Positions 1-8,564 of a stretch of DNA of 64,000 bases are shown piece by piece. The stretch covers positions 1-64,000 of the forward strand of contig NZ_JABFFR010000025.1 of the NCBI RefSeq assembly GCF_013423485.1, written 5' to 3'. This stretch comes from Azospirillum oleiclasticum (GTDB lineage: Bacteria; Pseudomonadota; Alphaproteobacteria; Azospirillales; Azospirillaceae). Under the pieces are notes generated by a model, which was given only the letters and a program-made list of their open reading frames with translations, did no database searches and had not been told where the DNA came from. The translations under genes and the position numbers were made by a program. The number at the start of each line of letters is the position of its first letter. Positions within the stretch are counted from its first letter, which is position 1.

Positions 1-1172
1 TCGGAGTAGGGCAGGCGGATCAGGTTGAAGCCCAGATCCTTCATCTTGTCCATGTGACCCTGGTAGCTGTCGGCCCACAGACCGTTCGGCACGAAGGCGT
101 AGCCCTCGCCGCCGAACCAGTTGACGCCGGTCAGCTTCACCGCCTTGCCCGACGAGTCGATGATCTGGTTGCCGCGGGTGGACAGCGGGCCGTCGGCGAT
201 GCCGCCCGCCACGGTGCGGCTTGCCGGCTCGGCGATGGCGGCGTCGGCGATCGTCACGGTCGGGTTGGCCCCGGTGGACGGGGCCGACGGTGCGGGCGGA
301 TTGGCGGGGGTGGGCGGGGTGTCGGGGGTGCCGCCCTTGCCGTTCAGGTCGAAGGCCAGCGTGCCGTTCCAGTACATGGCGCCGGTGGCGTCGGCCATGT
401 CCTTGCCGTCCAGCTCGTACCGGTCGTAGCTGGCGGTACCGGCGGTCGGGGTGATGACCTTGCCGTCCACTTCGACGGAGCGGACATACAGGTTGCGGTC
501 GGTGCCGTTGCCGACCTCGTCGTTGTCGAACTGGATCTGCAGCTTGGCGGGATCGGCCGCGGCACCGTCGGCGGTGAAGCTGTAAGCCTTGGCCGTGGTG
601 GAGGCGGTCGCCTCGCCGATCGTCTTGCCGTCCAGCAGGACCTTGAAGTGCGCGCCTTCGCCGTTCAGCAGGTCGGCGGTGGCGTTGACCTTGACGGTCA
701 GGCCATCGGTGCCCGGCACCGGGCCGGAGGGCGGGTTGGCGGGCGCGGACGGCGCCGGAGGGGCGGTTGAGCCGGGGAAGTCGGACGCCGGCACGTCGAA
801 GCTCAGCGCGCCGTTCCACCACAGGCCTTCACGGCCGGGCAGGGTGCCCTGCCCCTCGGTCTCGTAGCTCGCCAGGGAACTGGTGGAGGCGATGGTCTTG
901 CCACCGACCTCGATGGATCTGACGAACAGGTCGCGGCCGGCGCCGCCGACCGTTCCGTCGTTGTCGTAGACCACCTCGACCTTGTGCGCCTCGCCGGCCG
1001 CCACCTTGGCTTTGAAGGTGAAGCGCGACTGGTCCGCCGAGGCGACGGTCGCCTGACCGATGTCCTTGCCATCCACCCGCAGGGTGAACCGCGGCGCCAC
1101 GCCTCCGGCCGAATTGCCCCAGGCGTTGACGGCGAAGGTGACCTCGGTCAGGGCCGTGTCGGTCGTTGCCAT
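1..1172 (-). CDS. GH5 (cellulase-family) glycoside hydrolase with two CBM60-like modules, 3' end outside window
   Basis: About 390 residues are visible; the C-terminus lies beyond the window start. From ATG at 1172 the protein has two related beta-rich modules (about residues 5-130 and 157-275). Each carries a D/N-rich motif followed by GRDLFVRSIEV or DRNLYVRSVEV, as in CBM60/CBM36-type calcium-dependent xylan-binding modules. Pro/Ala/Ser-rich linkers follow each module. From about residue 330 the GH5 N-terminus begins, with GVNWFGGEGYAF and LGFNLIRLPYS; the catalytic glutamates would lie outside the window. No N-terminal signal peptide is visible, so export by a type I system is possible. 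It follows a cluster of exopolysaccharide genes on the same strand, suggesting action on a beta-glucan, xylan or the cell's own polysaccharide; the substrate is not determinable here. Confidence 0.8.
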   Translation of the reverse strand, partial: MATTDTALTEVTFAVNAWGNSAGGVAPRFTLRVDGKDIGQATVASADQSRFTFKAKVAAGEAHKVEVVYDNDGTVGGAGRDLFVRSIEVGGKTIASTSSLASYETEGQGTLPGREGLWWNGALSFDVPASDFPGSTAPPAPSAPANPPSGPVPGTDGLTVKVNATADLLNGEGAHFKVLLDGKTIGEATASTTAKAYSFTADGAAADPAKLQIQFDNDEVGNGTDRNLYVRSVEVDGKVITPTAGTASYDRYELDGKDMADATGAMYWNGTLAFDLNGKGGTPDTPPTPANPPAPSAPSTGANPTVTIADAAIAEPASRTVAGGIADGPLSTRGNQIIDSSGKAVKLTGVNWFGGEGYAFVPNGLWADSYQGHMDKMKDLGFNLIRLPYS

Positions 1173-1222
1173 TGGTCGATCCTCAATTCCGGTTTCGGGT
1201 GCCGGAAGGGTGGTCGGCCATG

Positions 1223-1238
1223 GTTAACGAGATATTAC
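1223..1238 (-). promoter_or_regulatory. Candidate CtrA-type box upstream of the GH5 gene
   Basis: On the minus strand the sequence reads GTAA-N7-TTAAC, followed by CATG. This differs from the CtrA consensus TTAA-N7-TTAAC at one position. It lies about 50 bp upstream of the GH5 start codon. Binding by CtrA is inference. Confidence 0.35.
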
Positions 1239-1399
1239 CAAATCCCCGCAAACATGAGTCAAAACCCGGCCATGGTGTGATGTTAATGAGGTCAGTTCCT
1301 GATGATCCCTGATGTCCTACCCCATACGCATAGATGATCTATGACATCGGTAACTCTCATTGGGAAAGCATCGGCGATTATTGGCCAAAGTGGCACCCA

Positions 1400-2317
1400 T
1401 TATGCTTTGTGAGCCACCATCAAAATCTCTGGGCGGAAGAAAGCGAGTTGACCGAGTTTGGTGATCCGCTGTCGCGACCGATCCGGCAACAGGCCGAGCG
1501 CACGCTCCATCACGCGCACATAGCCGAGATAGAGCCCGCTGGAGAAGCTCACCGGCAGCCGGCGGCGCACCGCCCGCGGCACGACGTAGGCGGCCTCGAC
1601 ACGGGCGAAGCCGGCGTCCTTCATTGCCGTCACCAGCTCGCTCCACGTGTATTCCTTCAGGTGCATGCAGATGGGCTTGGGCAGCCCGAACACCTCGGAC
1701 AGGTCCATCGGGCCGGCGTGGGCGTGCGGGGTGGCCATGACGTAGCGGCCGCCCGGCTTCAGGATGGCGTGCACATTCTCCAGATGCGCGCCCAGATCCT
1801 CCGGGTGCATGTGCTCGATCACATGGGTGGAGATGACCGTGTCGTAGCGGTCGGCGGGCTCGAAGTTGCGCAGGTTGATGCCGTCGGACGTGCGCCAGGT
1901 CACCGCGGCGTCGCGGTCCAGCCAGCGCTCGCCGCGCTCGCGGGTGATCTCGGTGGCGACGCAGCGGAAGCCGTGGCGGGCCAGATAGCCGAGCAGCCGC
2001 GCCTTGCCGGAGCCGACCTCGTAGACGTCCTGCGGCTCGCCCAGCAGGCGACGGATGTGGCCGAACTCCAGCTCGTCATCCTGTTTGGCCGTGTCCACCC
2101 CCTCGTTCAGCCAGGGGCACTCGCTGTACAGGGTGGTGTAGGCCTTCTCGAACACCTCCCAGCGGTCCTCGCGCGGGGTGGAGAGCAGGTCGCGCGCGAG
2201 CTGGCGCTCCAGCTCCCAATGGCCCATCACCATGCTCTCGTCGAGCGGACAGGACGGGGAAAGGCCGAATTTACGGCGATATCGCTCGACGAGCGGGGAG
2301 GCGGTCGCTGCGGTCAC
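1400..2317 (-). CDS. Class I SAM-dependent methyltransferase
   Basis: This is a 305-residue protein starting at GTG 2317, with AGGAG 8 nt upstream. The core shows a SAM-binding motif I (YEVGSGKARLLGYLA, with glutamate-valine-glycine) and an acidic residue after strand 2 (ATEI). A motif resembling that of UbiE/Methyltransf_11-type enzymes follows (YDTVISTHVIEHMHPED, then LKPGGRYVMATPH). There is no membrane segment. It lies 146 bp downstream of the GH10 gene and 228 bp upstream of the GH5 gene, all on the same strand, so it may methylate a sugar or lipid-linked intermediate of the polysaccharide made by this cluster. The substrate cannot be read from the sequence. Confidence 0.8.
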   Translation of the reverse strand: MTAATASPLVERYRRKFGLSPSCPLDESMVMGHWELERQLARDLLSTPREDRWEVFEKAYTTLYSECPWLNEGVDTAKQDDELEFGHIRRLLGEPQDVYEVGSGKARLLGYLARHGFRCVATEITRERGERWLDRDAAVTWRTSDGINLRNFEPADRYDTVISTHVIEHMHPEDLGAHLENVHAILKPGGRYVMATPHAHAGPMDLSEVFGLPKPICMHLKEYTWSELVTAMKDAGFARVEAAYVVPRAVRRRLPVSFSSGLYLGYVRVMERALGLLPDRSRQRITKLGQLAFFRPEILMVAHKA

Positions 2318-2463
2318 GGTCGTTCTCCTGCGTGGATGGGTCGGGCGCCGATCAGTCTAGCGTCGGTACCTCCGTCAGGCGGCGGTGCGGTGGGGGTGGC
2401 GGGCGACGCGATCGAAGGTGGTGGTCCCGGCGGATGGGGTAACCAGCGGCCGGGCGGACGGGG

Positions 2464-3696
2464 TCAGCCGCTCCGCCCTTCCCCCAGCGCCTCCACCGCC
2501 GCCTGATAGAGCGGCAGGCGTTGCGAGCGCGCGTCGTAGGGCGACGGCTGCGGCCGGGCCTGCGGGTCGCGCCGCGCGATGTAGTTGAGGTCGGAGCGCA
2601 GATGCCACCACGTCACCTCCGCCAGCCGGGAATGCTGCACGAGGTCGCGCAGATATTGGGCGGCGGTCCAGGCGATGGCGCCGTCCTTCTGGGCGCGGCT
2701 CCAGGAGGCGGGCAGGTGCTGCTCATCGACGTCGAGCTCGGTGACGTGCACCGGCAGCCCCAGCCGGTCGACCGCCTTCAGGAAACGGACCATGCCCTGA
2801 TGGTCATAGGGCTTGCCGGCCATCAGATGGCTTTGCAACCCCAAGCCGTCGACCGGCACGCCGCGCGCGACGGCACCCTCCAGCCAGCGCAGCATGTAGG
2901 CGCGCTTGCGCTGCTGCCAGCCCTCCGCGATCTCCAGGCCGAAATCGTTGATCACCAGCTTGGCGGACGGAAAGACGGTGCGGACATGGCGGAAGAAGGG
3001 GTCGAGCCATTCCGGCCCCTTCGCCCCGCCCGCCACCTGCCACCACATGCCCTTGCGGAAGCCGTGCTCGTCCTGTTCGTGCGGGTGGCTGGACGGGGTC
3101 TCCCAGAAGAAGGCCTCGTTCATCACGTCGATGCGGTAGAAGCGGTCGCCGTAGCGGCGCTTCACCGCGTCCACCAGCCCGGTGAAGCGGGCCCAGTGGT
3201 TCTCCGCCGACAGGGTGCCCCGCGGTGAGAAATATTCCGTCTCGGTGACGCCCAGCTCCGCTTGGCGGCGGGCCGGCAGCTTCATGTAGTCGGGCATGCC
3301 CATGTGCTGCCACAGCACGCAGTGCCAGACCGGCCGCGCGCCGATGCGCTCGGCCTCCGCCACCGCGGCGTCGAAGCGGCGCCAGTCGAAACGCCCCTCC
3401 TGCGGCTGGAAGACGGCCCATTTGCCGCCGTTCTCCGGCACCAGCAGGTCGCATTCGGCGGCCATCAGCCGGTCGAGCGCCGGGTCCTCCGGATCGACGA
3501 TGTGGTCGCGGGCGGCGCCGTGCAGGATGCCGCGGCGGCGGCACGCCTCGCGCAGGCTGCCGGCAGCCGGTCGCGCCGCGGATCCGCCGGCCGCCGCGGG
3601 GCGCACCGCCGGATCGAGGGTGGCCCCGCAGCCGGCGAGCGCCGCGGCGGCGGCCGTGCGCAGCAGCACGGCCCGGCGGGTGATCGGGTTCGTCAT
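2464..3696 (-). CDS. GH10 endo-1,4-beta-xylanase-type lipoprotein
   Basis: This 410-residue glycoside hydrolase family 10 protein starts with TRRAVLLR, then a hydrophobic stretch and LAGC. It looks like a Tat- or Sec-exported lipoprotein with Cys23 as the lipidation site. GH10 landmarks are in order: substrate-binding WHCVLWQH (about 124-131), the acid/base glutamate in DVMNEA (E194), INDFGLE (249-255) and the nucleophile in HVTELDVDE (E320). Its length fits a single-domain GH10 enzyme. Only 28 bp separate it from the flippase gene upstream, so it is probably co-transcribed with the polysaccharide cluster. In such a setting GH10-like enzymes may trim or release the exported polymer rather than digest plant xylan; this is inference. 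Confidence 0.85.
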   Translation of the reverse strand: MTNPITRRAVLLRTAAAAALAGCGATLDPAVRPAAAGGSAARPAAGSLREACRRRGILHGAARDHIVDPEDPALDRLMAAECDLLVPENGGKWAVFQPQEGRFDWRRFDAAVAEAERIGARPVWHCVLWQHMGMPDYMKLPARRQAELGVTETEYFSPRGTLSAENHWARFTGLVDAVKRRYGDRFYRIDVMNEAFFWETPSSHPHEQDEHGFRKGMWWQVAGGAKGPEWLDPFFRHVRTVFPSAKLVINDFGLEIAEGWQQRKRAYMLRWLEGAVARGVPVDGLGLQSHLMAGKPYDHQGMVRFLKAVDRLGLPVHVTELDVDEQHLPASWSRAQKDGAIAWTAAQYLRDLVQHSRLAEVTWWHLRSDLNYIARRDPQARPQPSPYDARSQRLPLYQAAVEALGEGRSG

Positions 3697-3724
3697 CGCA
3701 TGCCCTTTCGCGGTTTTCCGGCGG

Positions 3725-5002
3725 TCAGTCGCGCAAGGACCCGAGCGCGCCGTGGAAGGCGGCGGCGATCAGGATCAGGTTCAGCGTCTCGCCCGCCAGC
3801 ACGCCGGCCAGCGCCCAGGTCCAGCCGAAGGCGACGGTGCAGGCGACGGTGGCGCCGAAGCTGACGCCGGCGCATAGCAGAGTGAGCTGCCCCAGGCTCT
3901 TGAAGCGGTGGAAGGCCTGGAGCGCGTAGTTCAGCGCGCCCCGCCACGCCTGCACCGCGGTGATGGCGCCGACCAGCGCGAAGGGGATGGCGATGTCCGG
4001 GTACTTGCCGGCGAAGACGACGTTCTCGATCAGCGACCAGCCGAACCATGCCGCCAGGAACAGCGACGCCAGCAGCGTCGTCATCACCAGCTCCACGCCC
4101 CAAACCAGCCGGACGATGCGGGCGCGGTCGCGGCGCGCCACGAGGCGGGCCAGCTCCGGCCGCAGCACCAGCCCGATCGCCATGATCGCCAGCCGCACCG
4201 GCCCGAGCAGCGTGTCGGCGGCGGCCAGGGTGGCGTAGGCGGCGGGTGACATCATGGTCGGCACGACTGCCGTGTGGCTCTGCCGCTGCGCCAGCACCGA
4301 CCCGACGCCCAGCAGCGACCAGCGCACCTCCGGCCAGAAGGCGCGGAAGCGGTGCAGAACGCCGGGCGCCGGCCGCACCAGGGCACCCGACGTGAAGCCG
4401 GACAACAGGAGCGGCAGCAGGTTGGCGGCCGCCAGCGCCAGCAGCAGCACGTCCAGCCGGGTGACGTGGAAGACCTGCGCCGCCACCAGCGCCAGCGCGG
4501 CGAGCGCCAGGAAGGGCGCGTCCAGCGCCAGCGCGTCGATCTCCCGCTGCCGGGCGTAGGCGACGGAGCGGACGTAGCTGCGCAGCGTGAACGAGGCGAC
4601 GAAGCACGCCGCCGCCCCTCCCAGCATCCAGTCGCCGTCGTCGAGCAGCGTGACGCTGCCGGCCACCACCAGCCACAGCCCGATGGTGTAGGCGTAGGTG
4701 ACGTTGCCGAGCACCGTCAGCAGCCAGCGCCGCCGCTCCTCATGCCCGTAGGTGGTGTAGCGGATGCTCAGCGGTGTCGAGCTCAGCGCCTCCTGGAAAC
4801 CGACGGCGGCGTGGCTCACCGCCATCAGGATGGTGAAGACGCCGAAGGTGGTCTGGTCCAGGAGCCGCAGCAGCCAGATCGCCACGCCGAAGTTGAAGAC
4901 GCTGAGGATCGCCTGATCGGCGATCGCCACCACATACTTCCCGTGCGAGGTCCAGCCCACGCCACGCGCGGCGGCGAAGGATCCCAGAATGAGCGTTCTC
5001 AT
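3725..5002 (-). CDS. Polysaccharide (Wzx-like) flippase/export membrane protein
   Basis: This 425-residue polytopic membrane protein has about 12 hydrophobic segments, beginning around residues 25-48 (VVAIADQAILSVFNFGVAIW). The pattern is typical of MATE/MOP-superfamily lipopolysaccharide and exopolysaccharide flippases. It lies directly downstream of the tyrosine autokinase gene (76 bp gap) and upstream of the GH10 lipoprotein gene. Its expected role is to move undecaprenyl-linked repeat units across the inner membrane. No Wzy polymerase is recognised in the window. Sequence identity between such flippases is low, so the call depends on topology and context. Confidence 0.75.
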   Translation of the reverse strand: MRTLILGSFAAARGVGWTSHGKYVVAIADQAILSVFNFGVAIWLLRLLDQTTFGVFTILMAVSHAAVGFQEALSSTPLSIRYTTYGHEERRRWLLTVLGNVTYAYTIGLWLVVAGSVTLLDDGDWMLGGAAACFVASFTLRSYVRSVAYARQREIDALALDAPFLALAALALVAAQVFHVTRLDVLLLALAAANLLPLLLSGFTSGALVRPAPGVLHRFRAFWPEVRWSLLGVGSVLAQRQSHTAVVPTMMSPAAYATLAAADTLLGPVRLAIMAIGLVLRPELARLVARRDRARIVRLVWGVELVMTTLLASLFLAAWFGWSLIENVVFAGKYPDIAIPFALVGAITAVQAWRGALNYALQAFHRFKSLGQLTLLCAGVSFGATVACTVAFGWTWALAGVLAGETLNLILIAAAFHGALGSLRD

Positions 5003-5078
5003 CGGTGTCCGCTCTTGCGGTGTCGGGGTCGGCGGAAACGCGGGGGGAGGGTGCGCGGCACCCTCCCCCGGCTGCCGG

Positions 5079-7436
5079 TCAGCGGGCGGCCCAGGCGCGC
5101 GGCGGCTCGTTGTAGTACTTCTTGGTCGCGACGTAGTTGCGGTAGGGGCCGCTGTAGCCGCGGGCGGCCGCCTTCTTCAGATCCACGTCGGTCATCACGC
5201 AGACGAACTTCGAATGGTCGATGGGGCCGAGGTCGGCGATGCCCTGCAGGTCGCCGGCCGTGGTGTGGCCCCAGCGGGTGACGAACAGCACCTTGGAGGC
5301 GGCGGCGCAGACGATCCGCGCGTCCGACACCGCCAGCGCCGGGGCGGTGTCGAACACCACCAGATCGTAGCGGGTGGACAGCCCGGCCATGAGCTGCTGC
5401 ATCGCGTCGAGGTTGAAGCGGTCCAGCGTCTCCGGGCTCAGCGTGCCGGCGGGGACCAGGGCGAAGGGCACCTCGTCGGCACCGTAGACGATCTCGTCCA
5501 GCGTCGCCTTGCCGGCCAGCCAGTCGGCCAACCCGGCCTGACCCGACAGGTTGAACAGGTGGTCGACCCGCGAGCGGCGGAAGTCGGTGTCCACCACCAC
5601 CACCCGGCGGCCGGCCTGGCTCGCCACCTGCGCCACGGCGAGGCTGAGCGAGGTCTTGCCGTCCTGCGGCCGGGCCGAGGTGACGGCGATCGCGCCGACC
5701 GGGCCCAGGTCGGTGAAGTAATTGCGGAACAGCGCCCGCATGGACTCGGCGAACAGCGAGAAGGGATGGCGCTGGAACACGTCGTAGAGACGGCCGGTGC
5801 GGCGCTTGACCGCGTGGTGCGGCACGATGTGCACGGCGCCGACGCCCAGGATGCGGCGGATCGTGTCGGGCGCCCGCACCCGGCGCTGCAGCAGCTCCAG
5901 CGCGAAGACCAGGAACACCGAAACGCAGATCGACGCGATGAAGCCGGCCGCGATCAGCAGGATCCGCTGCGGGCCGGACGGCTCGAACGGCACCTGCGCG
6001 CCCGACACCATCTTCACGCCGGCCGGGGCGTTGTGGTCGTCCTGCACGGCCTGCACCTCGTGCAGTCGGCGCAGCAGCCCTTCCATCAGCGTGCGCTTGG
6101 CCTGGGCGTCGGCCTCCAGCGTGCGCAGCTTCACGCCCTCGTCGCTGAGATTGCTGGCGTAGCTGCCCTCCAGCCGGGTGATCTGCTCCTTCAGGGCCTT
6201 CTCCTGATCCACGGCGACGTTGGCCGCCTCGCGGATGCCGGCGATCTCGCGCTGGATCTCGCTGTTCAGCGCGGCGTTGGCTTGGTCGATGCGGGCGCGC
6301 TGTTCGACCACCCGCGGGTGCAGGTTGCCGTACTGCTTGTTGAATTGCGCCATCTCCGACTGGAGCGTGGCGAGGTTGGCGCGGAGCTGGCCAACCACGG
6401 GCGAGGTGATGGAGCCACCGATGGTGGCCCAGTTGCCGCCGCGCAGGGCGCGTTCCAGCGCTTCGGCCTGGGCGACCAGACGGGCGCGGCCAGCCGACGC
6501 CTCGCTCATGCGCTGGCGGGCCTGCTCCAGCTCCTGCGCGGCCAGCGGGCCGACGATGCCGCGGGTCAGGCCGGAGCGGAAGCGCACCTGCTCGACCTCC
6601 TGCTCGGCGGCGACGACCTCCTGGCGGAGCTGGTCGCTGCGCTGGCGCAGCAGTTCGATGGCCTTGTCGGCCATCTCGCGGTCCATCTGGTGGCGCATGT
6701 CCATGTAGCGCCCGACGATCGCGCCGACGATGCCGGCGGCCAGCTCCGGGCTCTTTGCGGTGTAGCGCACCTGGATGACCCGCGAGCGCCCGGCGACGCC
6801 GACGGTCAGCCCGCGGTGCATCTTCTTCAGGATGGCCTCGCGTTCCGGCGGCTTGCGCTCGGCGGCGGTGCGGGCGTCGGCGGCGATGCGGTCGCCCTCG
6901 GTCAGCAGCGTGCCGACGAAGGCCGGCGGCGAGTCGCCCCAGATGCTCCTGGAGAGGTCGCGGCCGAGGCCGACGGCCTGCGCCACCAGCGGTTCGGAGG
7001 TTCCGGCCTCGTCCTCGGTGCGGGCGAATTCGGGGTTTTCGGCGAGCTTCAGGTCGGCGATGACCTGGGTCAGCACCTCGTTCGACTTGATGATCTCGAC
7101 CTCGCTCAACAGCTCGCTGTCGTCGCCCGGCATGCGCGGGGCGACCGGGTCGGGATCACGCACGATGCTGATGCGCTTGTCGTCCACCAGCAGCAGCGCC
7201 TCGGAGGTGAACTTGTCGCTGAGCATCGACACGCCGACCGCCGACAGTGCCGTGATCGTCACGACCATGAAACCGATCAGCCACTTGCGGCCGGCGAGCA
7301 CCCGCAGGAAGTAACCGAGATCGGCACCGGCGGCGGGACCCGCCTGTTCGAAGTCGGTGCGCGAGACGTGGCCGGGATGCGGTGGCTGTGCCGGCGGCCG
7401 GTGCCCGCCGTGTGGGACCTGCGGCAGATGTTCCAC
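5079..7436 (-). CDS. Wzc-type polysaccharide co-polymerase with C-terminal tyrosine autokinase
   Basis: This 785-residue protein starts at GTG 7436. The N-terminal Wzz/GNVR chain-length domain is bracketed by membrane segments near residues 50-72 and about 480-505, with a long coiled-coil periplasmic region between them. The cytoplasmic BY-kinase domain has a Walker A motif (ARPQDGKTS, about 588-596), Walker A' (VVVVDTDF, about 612-619) and Walker B (LVVFDTAP, about 692-699). A C-terminal tyrosine cluster is present (Y761, Y765, Y768, Y774, Y775), the usual autophosphorylation tail. It begins 3 bp after the stop of the WecG-family gene, so they form one operon. Its role would be to control polymer length and export. 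Confidence 0.93.
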   Translation of the reverse strand: MEHLPQVPHGGHRPPAQPPHPGHVSRTDFEQAGPAAGADLGYFLRVLAGRKWLIGFMVVTITALSAVGVSMLSDKFTSEALLLVDDKRISIVRDPDPVAPRMPGDDSELLSEVEIIKSNEVLTQVIADLKLAENPEFARTEDEAGTSEPLVAQAVGLGRDLSRSIWGDSPPAFVGTLLTEGDRIAADARTAAERKPPEREAILKKMHRGLTVGVAGRSRVIQVRYTAKSPELAAGIVGAIVGRYMDMRHQMDREMADKAIELLRQRSDQLRQEVVAAEQEVEQVRFRSGLTRGIVGPLAAQELEQARQRMSEASAGRARLVAQAEALERALRGGNWATIGGSITSPVVGQLRANLATLQSEMAQFNKQYGNLHPRVVEQRARIDQANAALNSEIQREIAGIREAANVAVDQEKALKEQITRLEGSYASNLSDEGVKLRTLEADAQAKRTLMEGLLRRLHEVQAVQDDHNAPAGVKMVSGAQVPFEPSGPQRILLIAAGFIASICVSVFLVFALELLQRRVRAPDTIRRILGVGAVHIVPHHAVKRRTGRLYDVFQRHPFSLFAESMRALFRNYFTDLGPVGAIAVTSARPQDGKTSLSLAVAQVASQAGRRVVVVDTDFRRSRVDHLFNLSGQAGLADWLAGKATLDEIVYGADEVPFALVPAGTLSPETLDRFNLDAMQQLMAGLSTRYDLVVFDTAPALAVSDARIVCAAASKVLFVTRWGHTTAGDLQGIADLGPIDHSKFVCVMTDVDLKKAAARGYSGPYRNYVATKKYYNEPPRAWAAR

Positions 7437-7439
7437 GTC

Positions 7440-8213
7440 TCAAAGCTCCTTGTAAGCGTGGGCGGCGGTGGCGCCGGGGCGGGGGGCGATTCGGCGGAGG
7501 GTGAGGATGGTGTGGGCGAACAGGACGCCGCCGATCACGTAGCGGCCGAACAGCCGGCGCGGCTCTCGCGCCAGCCGGTACAGCCATTCCAGTCCGATCC
7601 GCTGGATCGGCAGGGGCGCGCGTTCCACCCGCCCGGCGAGGAAATCGACGATGGCCCCGCCATTGATGATCAGGGCCGGCCGCTCGATGGCGGTCTTCAG
7701 CGTGTTGGCGACCACTTCCTGGCGCGGCATGCCCATGGCCAGAAGGATCACGTCCGGGCGGCAGCGCCGGGCGCTCTCCACATAGGCGTCGATCGGCTGG
7801 AAGCCGTCCATCCGCTCCACGACGGTGTGTCCGCCGGCCAGCGCGATGCGCTCGGCGCCCCGCGACAGCCAGGGTTCGGAGGTGCCGAACACCGCAACGC
7901 GCTTCGGCGCCATCGCCGTCAGCAGCGCCGGTATGAAGTCGGTGCCGTTCATGTTCCAACCCGGTTCGCGGCCCAGTGCCGTGAACGCCGCCTTCACGCC
8001 GATGCCGTCGCGCAGGATCACGTCGGCACCCCGGAAGGCCGTCAGCACCTCGTCCGAACCCGAGCAGAGGTTGACGGCGTGCGCGTTCACGAAGGACAGA
8101 ATGCTGGTCCTTTCGATCGATACCAACGAGTCGACCAGCGAATTGCGCTCTTCTTCAGTCGTAATACACCGTATCCTATCCAGCAGCGACAGGATGTCAG
8201 GTGGATTTGGCAT
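7440..8213 (-). CDS. WecG/TagA/CpsF family glycosyltransferase
   Basis: This 257-residue protein starts at ATG 8213. It carries the family hallmarks: FVNAHAVNL near residue 41, the RDGIGV motif (about 68-73), NGTDFIPAL (89-97) and LLAMGMPRQE further on. This family (GT26) adds N-acetyl-mannosamine-type or other hexosyl residues to polyprenyl-linked sugars. It is the first gene of the minus-strand polysaccharide operon and faces a 350-bp regulatory region shared with the divergent tetR-type gene. It probably adds a later sugar of the repeat unit; the donor sugar cannot be assigned. Confidence 0.88.
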   Translation of the reverse strand: MPNPPDILSLLDRIRCITTEEERNSLVDSLVSIERTSILSFVNAHAVNLCSGSDEVLTAFRGADVILRDGIGVKAAFTALGREPGWNMNGTDFIPALLTAMAPKRVAVFGTSEPWLSRGAERIALAGGHTVVERMDGFQPIDAYVESARRCRPDVILLAMGMPRQEVVANTLKTAIERPALIINGGAIVDFLAGRVERAPLPIQRIGLEWLYRLAREPRRLFGRYVIGGVLFAHTILTLRRIAPRPGATAAHAYKEL

Positions 8214-8315
8214 GAATATCCCCCAGTCAGCCGCGCAGGCCGGCAGCGAATTTGGCGGTCTGGTAAGGAATGATGGCGCAGCGTCGCTTGCTTTTTTAGA
8301 CGAAATTGGTCGCTA

Positions 8316-8335
8316 ACACCTCCGATGGGAGGTGT
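8316..8335. promoter_or_regulatory. Perfect 8-bp dyad ACACCTCC-GATG-GGAGGTGT
   Basis: This perfect inverted repeat with a 4-nt spacer lies in the AT-richer divergent region between the polysaccharide operon and the tetR-type gene. It could be an operator or a short hairpin. No T-tract follows in either direction, so it is not an obvious terminator. Confidence 0.45.
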
Positions 8336-8359
8336 AAGGGGAAAAGCGCAGAAAGTATA

Positions 8360-8401
8360 CTACCACGGTTCGGTATCTATGACCGGTACCGACCGCGGTA
8401 G
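8360..8401. promoter_or_regulatory. Long imperfect dyad, candidate operator
   Basis: The left arm CTACCACGGTTCGGTA (8360-8375) and the right arm TACCGACCGCGGTAG (8387-8401) are reverse complements except for one substitution and one extra base. An 11-nt spacer separates them. The dyad sits between the divergent WecG-family and TetR-family genes, a usual place for the autoregulatory operator of a TetR protein. Binding is inference. Confidence 0.5.
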
Positions 8402-8564
8402 CAAGAACGCTACGGTCATTCATCCGTTCGGGTGGATGCGGGCTTAATGGTTGGTGAGACAAACATTTCTATCCGCAATTGTGTTGCAAACTTAGCTTGC
8501 GATCGCCTGTCCAGCCGCCTTATAAATGTATCAACACTGATAATTATATTTCAAAGGAATTGGG

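Noticed and set aside
1391..1405. Sigma-54-like TGGCACC-N4-ATGC on the plus strand
   Set aside because: It overlaps the stop of the methyltransferase gene and points into minus-strand genes, so no plus-strand gene is served.
4989..8273. A 1094-codon plus-strand frame across the polysaccharide operon
   Set aside because: It spans two clear minus-strand genes (Wzc and WecG families) and is His/Gly/Gln-rich with no domain, so it is a shadow.
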